From positions 1,334-8,940 of the forward strand of contig JADGBA010000043.1 of assembly GCA_015231685.1 (NCBI GenBank): DNA of 7,607 nucleotides, in the 5' to 3' direction. The notes below the pieces were generated by a model. It worked only from the letters and a program-made list of their open reading frames with translations, was not told where the DNA came from and made no database searches. Source of the DNA: Candidatus Omnitrophota bacterium (GTDB lineage Bacteria; Omnitrophota; Gorgyraeia; 2-02-FULL-51-18; JAGOUK01). The position numbers were made by a program, and so were the translations under genes. This document shows positions 1-6,280 of the stretch, piece after piece (position 1 is the stretch's first letter; each line of letters begins with the position of its first letter).

Positions 1-13
1 TCGAGACCTTCTC

Positions 14-61
14 AAAAAACGCGAAGGAGCGTACACGGAAGTACGTGACTGGGCGTTTTTT
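14..61. terminator. Palindromic terminator-like element, possibly bidirectional
   Basis: The outer arms at 14-22 (AAAAAACGC) and 53-61 (GCGTTTTTT) are perfectly complementary over 9 bases. Inside them is a second perfect 5-bp stem, 30-34 (CGTAC) with 41-45 (GTACG), enclosing the loop ACGGAA. A symmetric 7x7 internal loop separates the two stems. The arms give a T-run after a GC-containing stem on both strands, so it could terminate transcription arriving from the tRNA side and from the other direction. It could instead be a copy of an interspersed intergenic repeat. The stem pairing is seen directly; the function is inferred. Confidence 0.5.
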
Positions 62-91
62 GCTCCGCAACCAAGGCGGCGGCCAAATCTG

Positions 92-99
92 AAAAAAAA
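92..99 (-). terminator. T8 run directly after tRNA-Tyr
   Basis: On the minus strand, eight consecutive T residues begin two bases after the tRNA-Tyr discriminator base (A, then C, then T8). No separate hairpin lies between them. The T-arm/acceptor fold of the tRNA itself, or simple pausing, could contribute to termination here, with the palindrome at 14-61 as a backup. The run is a plain observation; a terminator role is inferred. Confidence 0.35.
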
Positions 100-100
100 G

Positions 101-183
101 TGGGCAGGGAAGGATTCGAACCTTCGAAGGCGTGAGCCGACAGATTTACAGTCTGTTGCATTTGACCGCTTTGCTACCTACCC
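101..183 (-). tRNA. tRNA-Tyr(GUA)
   Basis: The 83-nt class II cloverleaf can be folded by eye. The acceptor is GGGTAGG with CCTGCCC (one G-T wobble) and the discriminator is A. The D stem is GCA/TGC, and the anticodon stem ACAGA/TCTGT carries loop CTGTAAA, so the anticodon is GTA (Tyr). A long variable arm with a GGC/GCC stem is typical of bacterial tRNA-Tyr. The T stem is GAAGG/CCTTC with loop TTCGAAT. The 3' CCA is not encoded. It lies 22 bases downstream of tRNA-Thr on the same strand and probably comes from the same precursor. Confidence 0.97.
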
Positions 184-205
184 GTTTGAACTGACTTCAA
201 AAACA

Positions 206-278
206 AGCTGGAGATCGGAATCGAACCGATGACCTGCCGCTTACAAGGCGGCTGCTCTACCGGCTGAGCTACTCCAGC
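206..278 (-). tRNA. tRNA-Thr(UGU)
   Basis: A 73-nt cloverleaf: acceptor GCTGGAG/CTCCAGC with discriminator T, D stem GCTC/GAGC, anticodon stem GCCGC/GCGGC with loop CTTGTAA giving anticodon TGT (Thr, reads ACA), and T stem ATCGG/CCGAT with loop TTCGATT. CCA is not encoded. Its first ten bases overlap the end of nnrD, and the nnrD stop codon TAG (271-269) is formed by tRNA positions 8-10. A tRNA-Thr/tRNA-Tyr pair near tuf is common in bacteria, but no tuf gene lies inside this window. Confidence 0.97.
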
Positions 279-1168
279 AAGGCTCTCCCTTGAGGCTTCA
301 CCAAGGGCCTCAGATCCCGTAATTTTTCCAACCCCCGCCACACAAGCGGCAGGCGTTCCAAAAGATCCCTTGCCACCAACGCTGTCTGACCAATCTGTCG
401 TGCCGCCAGATCGCCCGCACGACCGTGTGCATAAACTCCGAGTCTTGCGGCAAAAAAAGGCTCAAACCCCTGCGCGACCAAAGCCGCTATCACCCCGGTC
501 AGCACATCCCCCGATCCTCCTGAGGCCATCCCGGGATTTCCCGTCCGATTGGCGTACAAATTCCCGCACGGATCCGCAACCAGCGTATGAGAACCTTTGC
601 GCACAAGCACACAATGATACTGATTTGAAATACCTTTTGCAACCTCTTCGCTCAAAAGGCGTTCCGCGGAAGTATTGCGCGATGTGAGCGCCCGCAGTTC
701 CCCCGGATGAGGCGTTAATATCGGACGGGTGTGTGCCTGCCGCAAAATTCCGGCGTTGCCTTTCAGGATCATGATCGCGTCTGCATCGATGATCATGGGT
801 TTCCGCGCGGATCGAATCAGGCCCGCGGTCAAATTGGCGACGCCGCGCGTTCTACCCAATCCCGGCCCGATAGCAATCGCGTCAACAGACCGTGCGGCGT
901 CCGCCAACCGTTTAAACCCGTCCGAATGCAACGTTCCATCGGAGGAGGACTTGAGTGCAAGCATCATCGCTTCCGGCAGAGCCGGACTCACAAGGCGGAT
1001 CACTTGAGCGGAACTCGCAAGCGTTACCTTCCCCACCCCGGATCTGAGACATGCCTCCACTGTCAGATGCGCGGCTCCCGGCATTGTGCCTGAGCCTGCC
1101 ACAATCAGCGCATGCCCGTAATCTCCCTTGTGGGACGCCGCTTCTCTTTGGAGATGGAAACGCTTCAT
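269..1168 (-). CDS. nnrD: ADP/ATP-dependent NAD(P)H-hydrate dehydratase
   Basis: A cytosolic repair enzyme of the ribokinase-like fold. In the known family it dehydrates damaged NADHX/NADPHX back to NAD(P)H at the expense of ADP or ATP. The 299-residue protein covers only the dehydratase (YjeF C-terminal) domain. It shows KGDYGH (14-19) leading into the first strand, GPGLG (101-105), DADA (128-131), TPHPGE (152-157), and the signature TGNPGMASGGSGDVLTG (209-225) with the catalytic Asp at 221. The NnrE epimerase domain that is often fused at the N-terminus is absent, so epimerisation would need another gene or occur spontaneously. The ATG is chosen because it forms an ATGA overlap with the stop of the upstream gene and sits at the normal distance before KGDYGH. 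The stop codon lies inside tRNA-Thr. Confidence 0.95.
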   Translation of the reverse strand: MKRFHLQREAASHKGDYGHALIVAGSGTMPGAAHLTVEACLRSGVGKVTLASSAQVIRLVSPALPEAMMLALKSSSDGTLHSDGFKRLADAARSVDAIAIGPGLGRTRGVANLTAGLIRSARKPMIIDADAIMILKGNAGILRQAHTRPILTPHPGELRALTSRNTSAERLLSEEVAKGISNQYHCVLVRKGSHTLVADPCGNLYANRTGNPGMASGGSGDVLTGVIAALVAQGFEPFFAARLGVYAHGRAGDLAARQIGQTALVARDLLERLPLVWRGLEKLRDLRPLVKPQGRALLE

Positions 1169-1461
1169 GTGCTCCGCAAAACCGCCGCGGCTGCGCGTTG
1201 CCGGGTATGCGTCAAGCTGGCTCTCGGAAATGATTGGCGAAGCCCGGGGCGCTGGAAACCCGCCGCCACGCGGGGAGGATGACCTTCATTCCGGACGTAG
1301 CGCATCCGAATGGGCCCCGAATAATCGCCGGTAACGGCAAAAACATCCACCACAGCACTTCGTAATGCGATCCGCGCGGCCCGCGATTGAACGCGACGCA
1401 TACCCTGCCCCCCGCCTCTGCGGAGCGGTTCCAAAGAGACCCACCGAATCACGCAGATCAT
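1165..1461 (-). CDS. Short, degenerate AcpS-like (phosphopantetheinyl transferase) protein
   Basis: This 98-residue protein is tied to both neighbours by ATGA overlaps: its ATG overlaps the pdxJ stop, preceded by AGGA at 6-base spacing, and its TGA overlaps the nnrD ATG. It sits where acpS lies in the common order pdxJ-acpS-nnrD. By eye, the C-terminal half resembles AcpS. Residues about 53-66 (IRMRYVRNEGHPPR) match the strand pattern 'I-W-DIEV-NDE-GKP', and SLTHTRQRAAAAVL (82-95) matches the closing SLSHT-YA-A-V motif. The N-terminus (MICVIRWVSLEPLRR) only vaguely recalls 'MI-GIGVDLVEI-R'. The usual metal ligands, the Asp of that first motif and the Glu of the FAAKEA helix, are not visible. 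The protein is about 25 residues shorter than typical AcpS, the missing part being the middle. It may be a divergent enzyme, a pseudoenzyme or a decaying gene; the product call is tentative. Confidence 0.55.
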   Translation of the reverse strand: MICVIRWVSLEPLRRGGGQGMRRVQSRAARIALRSAVVDVFAVTGDYSGPIRMRYVRNEGHPPRVAAGFQRPGLRQSFPRASLTHTRQRAAAAVLRST

Positions 1462-2195
1462 TTAATGTCCTGGGGCGATGCGCCGCGCACGAGCCGGATC
1501 ATTTCAATCACCGACTGTTCGAGGCCCAGGAACACTGCTCTTGTCACCACAGAAAATCCGATATTATATTCAACGATGCCGGGAATCTTTGTCAGAGGCA
1601 CAACATTTTCGTAATCGAGCCCGTGCCCCGCGTGCGCCAAAATCCCTAACTCCCCGGCAAGCGCGGTCGCAAACCGGATTTCCTCCAATCGCTTGGAGCG
1701 TTCCTCTTTGGAGGCGGCGTCAGCGTAGGGACCCGTGTGAATCTCGATGGCGCCCACTCCCAGCTCGGCTGCAGAGCGGATGGATTCTGGACACGCATCC
1801 ACAAAGAGCGAGACGCCGATACCGGCGCTGGTGAGCCGGCGAACCGCATCGACAAGGCGTGGTCCCGCGCCTGAAATATCGATCCCGGATTCGGTGGTCT
1901 TCTCCCGCCGATGCTCTGGGACCAGCGTCACCGCGTCCGGCTGAACTTCAATCGCTACATCAACAATCTCTTCCGCGATGGACATTTCCATGTTCAGAGG
2001 CACCGTCAACTTTTTCTTGAGTCGACGGATATCGTCATCCTGAATATGCCTGCGATCCTCCCTGAGATGAGCCACGATGGAGTCCGCCCCCGCCGCCTGA
2101 CACACCAAAGCCGCTTCAACGGGATCCGGGGTCATTCCTCCGCGGGCCTGTCTCAGCGTCGCCACATGGTCAATATTGATCCCCAAACGGGTCAT
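1458..2195 (-). CDS. pdxJ: Pyridoxine 5'-phosphate synthase
   Basis: PdxJ condenses 3-amino-2-oxopropyl phosphate with 1-deoxy-D-xylulose 5-phosphate to give pyridoxine 5'-phosphate, the last ring-forming step of DXP-dependent vitamin B6 synthesis. The 245-residue TIM-barrel protein has the family's usual length. Visible motifs are NIDHVATLRQARGG (7-20), REDRRHIQDDD (45-55), NMEMS (68-72), PEHRREKTTESG (93-104), IEIHTGPYA (150-158), AGHGLDYENV (189-198) and YNIGFSVVTRA (210-220). They include the His and Glu residues expected at the active site. The ATG at 2195 is chosen over an in-frame ATG at 2258. It is preceded by GAGGGGG at 2210-2204 with an 8-base spacer, it starts directly at the conserved N-terminus, and it leaves a 16-base gap after ybbR. 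It ends in an ATGA overlap with the AcpS-like gene. Confidence 0.97.
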   Translation of the reverse strand: MTRLGINIDHVATLRQARGGMTPDPVEAALVCQAAGADSIVAHLREDRRHIQDDDIRRLKKKLTVPLNMEMSIAEEIVDVAIEVQPDAVTLVPEHRREKTTESGIDISGAGPRLVDAVRRLTSAGIGVSLFVDACPESIRSAAELGVGAIEIHTGPYADAASKEERSKRLEEIRFATALAGELGILAHAGHGLDYENVVPLTKIPGIVEYNIGFSVVTRAVFLGLEQSVIEMIRLVRGASPQDIK

Positions 2196-2210
2196 GCGCT
2201 GCACCCCCTC
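2196..2210 (-). promoter_or_regulatory. Ribosome binding site that fixes the pdxJ start
   Basis: GAGGGGG at 2210-2204, immediately after the ybbR stop codon, is followed by an 8-base spacer and then the ATG at 2195. It supports this start over the upstream in-frame ATG, which would add 21 residues that are not part of the PdxJ fold. Confidence 0.6.
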
Positions 2211-2211
2211 A

Positions 2212-2640
2212 TCATGCGTCCGCCTCCAGGGGCTCCACGGGTATTGTGACTTCAACAATCTGAGGTTCTCCCGTTAAATGAATTCCGGCAACGGATTCAA
2301 GCGGGATGGCTTTGGTGGTTTTTTGCCGCGTCTGGCTGATGTCCACAATCGCCGTTTCGGCGTAGGCGCTTTCCTCCAGAAGGGCCTCGGGCCCCACGAT
2401 CGTGATTTCCTGCGGATTGACGCGGACGCGGGCTTCGTGCAGACGAAATCCTTCCGGCGGATTCGAGGCGAAGCGCACTTTGACGGGCACCGTTTTGGCG
2501 GTGAGTTTAATCAGGCGGTAGGAGGCGTCCGGTGCCATCACCTGGTCCTTCACCACTTCATGGTGCACATACACGTAAGTAACCACCGCGAGCACGAGCG
2601 CCACCGCTATAAAATTGAGATTTCTCCCGGGCGGCCTCAT
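2212..2640 (-). CDS. ybbR: Short YbbR-domain membrane-anchored protein
   Basis: A 142-residue protein with one N-terminal membrane segment (about 9-25, NFIAVALVLAVVTYVYV) and an extracytoplasmic remainder. The soluble part has the look of one YbbR repeat: VPVKVRFAS at 51-59, PEGFRLHEARVRVNPQEITIVGP at about 62-84, and DISQTRQKTTKAIPL at 100-114. In other bacteria the YbbR protein next to cdaA (CdaR) binds and modulates the diadenylate cyclase, so that is the likely role. Most family members carry three or four repeats; here there seems to be only one. The ATG at 2640 overlaps the cdaA stop as ATGA and has a perfect ribosome binding site. An ATG at 2676 would add 12 residues and overlap cdaA by 40 bases. 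I am sure of the family, less sure of the partner. Confidence 0.85.
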   Translation of the reverse strand: MRPPGRNLNFIAVALVLAVVTYVYVHHEVVKDQVMAPDASYRLIKLTAKTVPVKVRFASNPPEGFRLHEARVRVNPQEITIVGPEALLEESAYAETAIVDISQTRQKTTKAIPLESVAGIHLTGEPQIVEVTIPVEPLEADA

Positions 2641-3446
2641 GTCTTGACCTCCTTTTCCCTGAAGAGAGAAGCCCATGTTTCTTTGAAAGCTTTGGGGGGT
2701 TGATACAATCTGAGGAGGATTTGTTTCAACTCTACGTTTTCCACATCGCGTGTCAAGGAGCCTTTTTCCGCGACAGAAACTCCGCCGGTTTCTTCAGACA
2801 CCACAAGAACAACCGAATCCGTAACTTCCGAAAGCCCCAGAGCGGCCCGATGACGTGTCCCGAGGGATTTGGAAATCCTTTGTGACTGACTCAAAGGGAA
2901 CAGGCAACCCGCTGCGTCCAAACGCGTCCCGCGCAAAATCAACCCCCCGTCATGCAAAGGTGTGTTTGGGGTCAAAAGCGTCATCACCAGCTCAAAGCTG
3001 ACCAGCGCGTCCACCGAAACCCCGCTCTCGGCGTATTGCCTCAAGCTGATCTCGCGTTCAATGGCAATCAAAGCCCCAACGCGCTTCTTTGAGCATCCCG
3101 CCACTGCCTTGGCCAGCTCATCCACCAGGCGCTCCTCCTTCAAGAACAGCTTAAAAAAGGGGCTCTGCCCAATCCTCGTAAGCCCGCGCCTGAGTTCCGT
3201 TTGGAATACAACCAAAAACGCGATCACCGAAATCGGCAGAACCCGGGACATCAGCTTGGTGATCGTTTCGAGTCCCAGCGCCTGGACGGCCACATAGAAC
3301 AAAAAAATCAGAAAAAGCCCCTTGAGGATCTGCAGAGAGCCGGTCGATCTCAGAAATTTGAGAAGAACATAATAGGCGTACCAGAACAAAGAGATTTCGA
3401 CCGCAGGCTTCCAGGCAAAGCTCAGGAAATCCAACACCGCATTCAT
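2637..3446 (-). CDS. cdaA: Membrane diadenylate cyclase (c-di-AMP synthase)
   Basis: CdaA makes the second messenger c-di-AMP from two ATP at the inner face of the membrane. The 269-residue protein has the family architecture. Three hydrophobic segments (about 11-32, 40-59 and 69-82) are followed by FQTELRRGLTRIG (81-93, the conserved linker), then a DAC domain from about residue 104. The domain contains ALIAIERE (125-132), LHDGGLI (164-170, catalytic Asp 166), GTRHRAALGLSE (196-207, ATP binding) and VSEETGGVS (216-224). The usual DGA triplet reads DGG here. The ATG overlaps the folP stop as ATGA and has AGGA about six bases upstream. The downstream neighbour is ybbR, its usual regulatory partner. 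In many bacteria glmM follows ybbR and completes the module; here pdxJ follows instead. Confidence 0.96.
   Translation of the reverse strand: MNAVLDFLSFAWKPAVEISLFWYAYYVLLKFLRSTGSLQILKGLFLIFLFYVAVQALGLETITKLMSRVLPISVIAFLVVFQTELRRGLTRIGQSPFFKLFLKEERLVDELAKAVAGCSKKRVGALIAIEREISLRQYAESGVSVDALVSFELVMTLLTPNTPLHDGGLILRGTRLDAAGCLFPLSQSQRISKSLGTRHRAALGLSEVTDSVVLVVSEETGGVSVAEKGSLTRDVENVELKQILLRLYQPPKAFKETWASLFREKEVKT
2641..2654 (-). promoter_or_regulatory. Perfect Shine-Dalgarno site that fixes the ybbR start
   Basis: AAGGAGGT at 2654-2647, inside the last codons of cdaA, is followed by a 6-base spacer and the ATG at 2640. It is the strongest ribosome binding site in the window. It decides between the two in-frame ybbR starts and shows that this organism uses a standard anti-Shine-Dalgarno sequence. 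Confidence 0.8.
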
Positions 3447-4297
3447 GACAGGTCCTGCCCTCCATGCATCCTGCGAAACATTCGGATGACTGCCACCGTC
3501 TGGGCGACGTCATGGACTCTCAATATCGAAGCCTTCCGGCGAAGAGCCTCTGCATGAAAAACCGCAATTCCCGCCTTAAGCGCCTCATCGGAATCTCCGA
3601 CCGTTTGCCGAATGAAAGACTTTCGAGACGCGCCGATCATCACCGGAAGCCCGGTCCTTTTCGCAATCACGTCCGTCGCCCGCAACAGCGTGAAGTTATC
3701 CTCTACCGACTTCCCAAAGCCCAAGCCGGGATCCACCACCAACCGGCAGCGGGCCACCCCCGCCTCCAGCAGCACATGCGCGCGCTGCACCAGGTAAGCG
3801 CTGACCTCCTCCACCAGATCACCGTAGGCGACATCCGACTGCATATCAACGGGTTCGCCCCGCATATGCATCAAAACAACAGACGCGCCCGAACGGGCCA
3901 AGAGCTCCGGAATACCCGGATCCGCCGATGCGGCGCGAATATCGTTGATCATTTCCGCGCCTTCAGTCAGCACAGCTTCCATCACCACTTTTTTGCTGGT
4001 GTCAACACTGACGGGAATAGAAACGCATTGCTTCAGACGCCTTAGCACCGGCAGAATACGCCGAAGCTCTTCGCCGGCGTCAACACCCAGAGATCCCGGG
4101 CGGGAGGACTCGCCCCCGAGGTCAATCCAGTGCGCCCCCTGGGTCTCCATCAACCGGGCGTGATCCGCCGCGGCTGACGGATCGAGATACTTTCCACCGT
4201 CCGAAAATGAATCCGGCGTCACATTCAAAATCCCCGCAACCAGCGGACCCGTATTCAAATCAAATACGCGTGTCCCTATTCTCAGAATGCATTTCAT
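3443..4297 (-). CDS. folP: Dihydropteroate synthase
   Basis: FolP joins p-aminobenzoate to 6-hydroxymethyl-7,8-dihydropterin diphosphate to form dihydropteroate in folate synthesis; it is the target of sulfonamides. The 284-residue TIM-barrel protein has all the expected motifs: GILNVTPDSFSDGG (22-35, metal-binding Asn 25), DLGGESSRPG (59-68), SVDTSK (97-102), MINDI (116-120), LMHMRG (142-147), VDPGLGFGK (188-196, Asp 189), GASRKSF (222-228) and RVHDV (260-264). The start lies 21 bases after the ftsH stop, with only a weak GGA about seven bases upstream, so it probably relies on coupling to ftsH translation. The end overlaps cdaA by ATGA. ftsH-folP-cdaA neighbourhoods occur in deltaproteobacteria and related groups. 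Confidence 0.97.
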   Translation of the reverse strand: MKCILRIGTRVFDLNTGPLVAGILNVTPDSFSDGGKYLDPSAAADHARLMETQGAHWIDLGGESSRPGSLGVDAGEELRRILPVLRRLKQCVSIPVSVDTSKKVVMEAVLTEGAEMINDIRAASADPGIPELLARSGASVVLMHMRGEPVDMQSDVAYGDLVEEVSAYLVQRAHVLLEAGVARCRLVVDPGLGFGKSVEDNFTLLRATDVIAKRTGLPVMIGASRKSFIRQTVGDSDEALKAGIAVFHAEALRRKASILRVHDVAQTVAVIRMFRRMHGGQDLS

Positions 4298-4318
4298 ACG
4301 ATCGTCCGTCCGGCCCGC

Positions 4319-6229
4319 TCAGGATATCGTCGGTGAAGCCGGGGGTACGGGCAACCCCACCATTCGCCGCGCGTCAGCGCCTTCGATGGTCTCCTTCTCG
4401 ATGAGCGCTTCCGCCAGAAGATCGAGCTCCTTACGGTGCTTCACAAGGATGGCTTTGGCGTCAGCATAAGCGATGTCGACGATTTTCTTGATCTCCGAAT
4501 CGATCAGTTTGGCTGTTTCCTCAGAATAGTTCCGCTCATCCCCGATATCACGTCCCAAAAAAATCATCGAGGTATCACGCCCCACGGTCATATGGCCGAG
4601 CTTCTCGCTCATCCCGTACTGACACACCATGCTGCGGGCCATCTGCGATACCTGCTGCAGATCGTTCTGTGCCCCTGTGGTAATGTCCTCAAACACAATC
4701 TCCTCGGCCGCGCGTCCGCCAAGAGCGACAGGCATCTGGCCCATAAACTCCTTACGACTTCGGTAGCTCCGGTCTTCCTCCGGTACAAACATCGTGTACC
4801 CGCCGGCCATCCCGCGTGGAATAATGGTGATCTTGTGAAGAGGATCAGCGCCGGGCATAAAAAGCGAAACGAGCGCATGTCCCGATTCATGATAAGCCGC
4901 AATACGCTTCTCTTTGTCGGATATCTTGCGGCTTCTTCTTTGCGGACCCGCCATGACACGCTCGATGGATTCCTGCAGTTCTGACATTCCCACCGATTCC
5001 TTGTTGAGACGCGCCGCCCAAAGCGCCGCTTCGTTCACCAGATTCGCAAGATCTGCCCCCGAACAATTCGTGGTCTGCTTGGCTATGGATTGAAGCCTCG
5101 CTTCAGGGCCCAGCTTGACCTTGGACGCATGCACGGCAAGACTCGCTTCACGCCCTACGAGGTCCGGGCGGGGAACCACCACCTGCCGGTCGAATCTTCC
5201 GGGCCTCAATAAAGCAGGGTCCAAAACATCAGGACGATTGGTGGCCGCAATCAATATGACCGCCTCATGACTTCCGAACCCGTCCATCTCCACGAGAAGA
5301 GCGTTTAAGGTTTGTTCCCTCTCATCGTGGCCTCCGCCAATGCCGGCGAATCTCTGCCGGCCCACAGCATCGATTTCGTCTATAAAAATAATCGCGCCCT
5401 TACCGCTTGTCTTGGCAGCCTTCTTCGCCTGTTCAAACAAATCGCGTACACGGGAGGCTCCCACCCCCACAAACATTTCCACAAAATCAGAACCCGAGAT
5501 ACTAAAAAAGGGAACTCCCGCTTCGCCGCTGATGGCCTTGGCCAGAAGGGTCTTCCCCGTACCCGGCGGTCCGACAAGCAAAACTCCCTTGGGGATCTTA
5601 CCACCGAGTTTCTGGAACCGCTGGGGATCCTTTAAGTATTCAACCACTTCCTGAAGCTCTTCCTTCGCTTCGTCCACACCGGCGACATCCTTAAATGACG
5701 TTTTAAGATGCGGTGAGTCCGATTTGGCCCGAGTCTTGCCGAAGGACATGATTCGTCCCGCGCCGCCTCCACCTCGATAGATCAACAACCAAAAAAGTCC
5801 CACGAAAAGAATCGGGCCAAGAAGGGTGTAAACAAACTGGATGAGGAGGGTTTTCTCGGGTTCTATCGCGTAATGATCAACCTTGCGCTTCAGGAGATAC
5901 TCCAACTCGGGATCCTGATCAGGAACCGTAACATAGAATTTCTCACCATTTTCCAGAGCGCCTTTGATCTGATTGCCGGAACGCACCGCGTCAGTGACGC
6001 GTCCCGACGAACTGTCCGAAGAAAGCATGCCAAAAAAATCACCGTACGAAAGCTGCCTGGCTCCCGGCTCCACGCCCTGCGAACCGATGCGAAGTGTATA
6101 AAAAAGCGCCAGGATCACCAGCACCCACAAAAAAAACGGTCCCGGAATACCTTCCTTCTTCTTGCCCGGAGGGCGTGAATCCCTCCCGGTCTTTGGTGCT
6201 TCCTTATTGGATTCAGATGAATGTGTCAT
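4319..6229 (-). CDS. ftsH: ATP-dependent zinc metalloprotease FtsH
   Basis: A membrane-anchored hexameric AAA+ protease that extracts and degrades misassembled membrane proteins and selected regulators. The 636-residue protein is full length. It has a charged cytosolic N-tail (1-29), TM1 about 31-47, a periplasmic domain, and TM2 about 128-151. The AAA domain has Walker A GPPGTGKT (220-227), the pore loop FVG (253-255), Walker B IIFIDEID (280-287) and arginine-finger region RPGRFDR (342-348). The protease site is HESGH (447-451) with the third zinc ligand probably Asp 523 in TTGAQNDLQQ. The ATG at 6229 is the only plausible start: an in-frame TAG lies 15 bases upstream and the next ATG (residue 68) would remove TM1. 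No Shine-Dalgarno sequence precedes it. It is the first gene of the compact string. Confidence 0.98.
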   Translation of the reverse strand: MTHSSESNKEAPKTGRDSRPPGKKKEGIPGPFFLWVLVILALFYTLRIGSQGVEPGARQLSYGDFFGMLSSDSSSGRVTDAVRSGNQIKGALENGEKFYVTVPDQDPELEYLLKRKVDHYAIEPEKTLLIQFVYTLLGPILFVGLFWLLIYRGGGGAGRIMSFGKTRAKSDSPHLKTSFKDVAGVDEAKEELQEVVEYLKDPQRFQKLGGKIPKGVLLVGPPGTGKTLLAKAISGEAGVPFFSISGSDFVEMFVGVGASRVRDLFEQAKKAAKTSGKGAIIFIDEIDAVGRQRFAGIGGGHDEREQTLNALLVEMDGFGSHEAVILIAATNRPDVLDPALLRPGRFDRQVVVPRPDLVGREASLAVHASKVKLGPEARLQSIAKQTTNCSGADLANLVNEAALWAARLNKESVGMSELQESIERVMAGPQRRSRKISDKEKRIAAYHESGHALVSLFMPGADPLHKITIIPRGMAGGYTMFVPEEDRSYRSRKEFMGQMPVALGGRAAEEIVFEDITTGAQNDLQQVSQMARSMVCQYGMSEKLGHMTVGRDTSMIFLGRDIGDERNYSEETAKLIDSEIKKIVDIAYADAKAILVKHRKELDLLAEALIEKETIEGADARRMVGLPVPPASPTIS

Positions 6230-6238
6230 AGAAATGCA

Positions 6239-6267
6239 ATTCTAACACACGCCGGGCCAGCCTTGAA
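6239..6267 (-). promoter_or_regulatory. Candidate sigma-70-type promoter of ftsH
   Basis: On the minus strand, TTCAAG (6267-6262) is followed by exactly 17 bases and TAGAAT (6244-6239). The -10 box matches TATAAT at five of six positions; the -35 is weak, at three of six. Only nine bases separate the -10 box from the ftsH ATG, so transcription would start at or next to the ATG. Placement just after the porin terminator fits a new transcription unit. Confidence 0.5.
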
Positions 6268-6280
6268 GAGGTATTCAAGC

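Noticed and set aside
370..1093. Overlapping plus-strand open frames opposite nnrD
   Set aside because: They lie wholly opposite a well-supported gene, show no recognisable domain, and have arginine-, proline- and serine-rich composition typical of antisense frames in GC-rich genes.
2196..2258. Longer pdxJ starting at 2258
   Set aside because: The extra 21 residues are not part of the PdxJ fold and would overlap the end of ybbR; the ATG at 2195 has a good ribosome binding site.
2641..2676. Longer ybbR starting at 2676
   Set aside because: It would overlap cdaA by 40 bases, while the ATG at 2640 has a perfect Shine-Dalgarno site and an ATGA overlap.
3464..4045. 193-codon plus-strand open frame opposite folP
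   Set aside because: It is rich in His, Arg and Gln, has no motif, and is fully antisense to folP, whose motifs are complete.
4436..4984. 182-codon plus-strand open frame opposite ftsH
   Set aside because: It is the antisense of the conserved FtsH protease domain and has no family features of its own.
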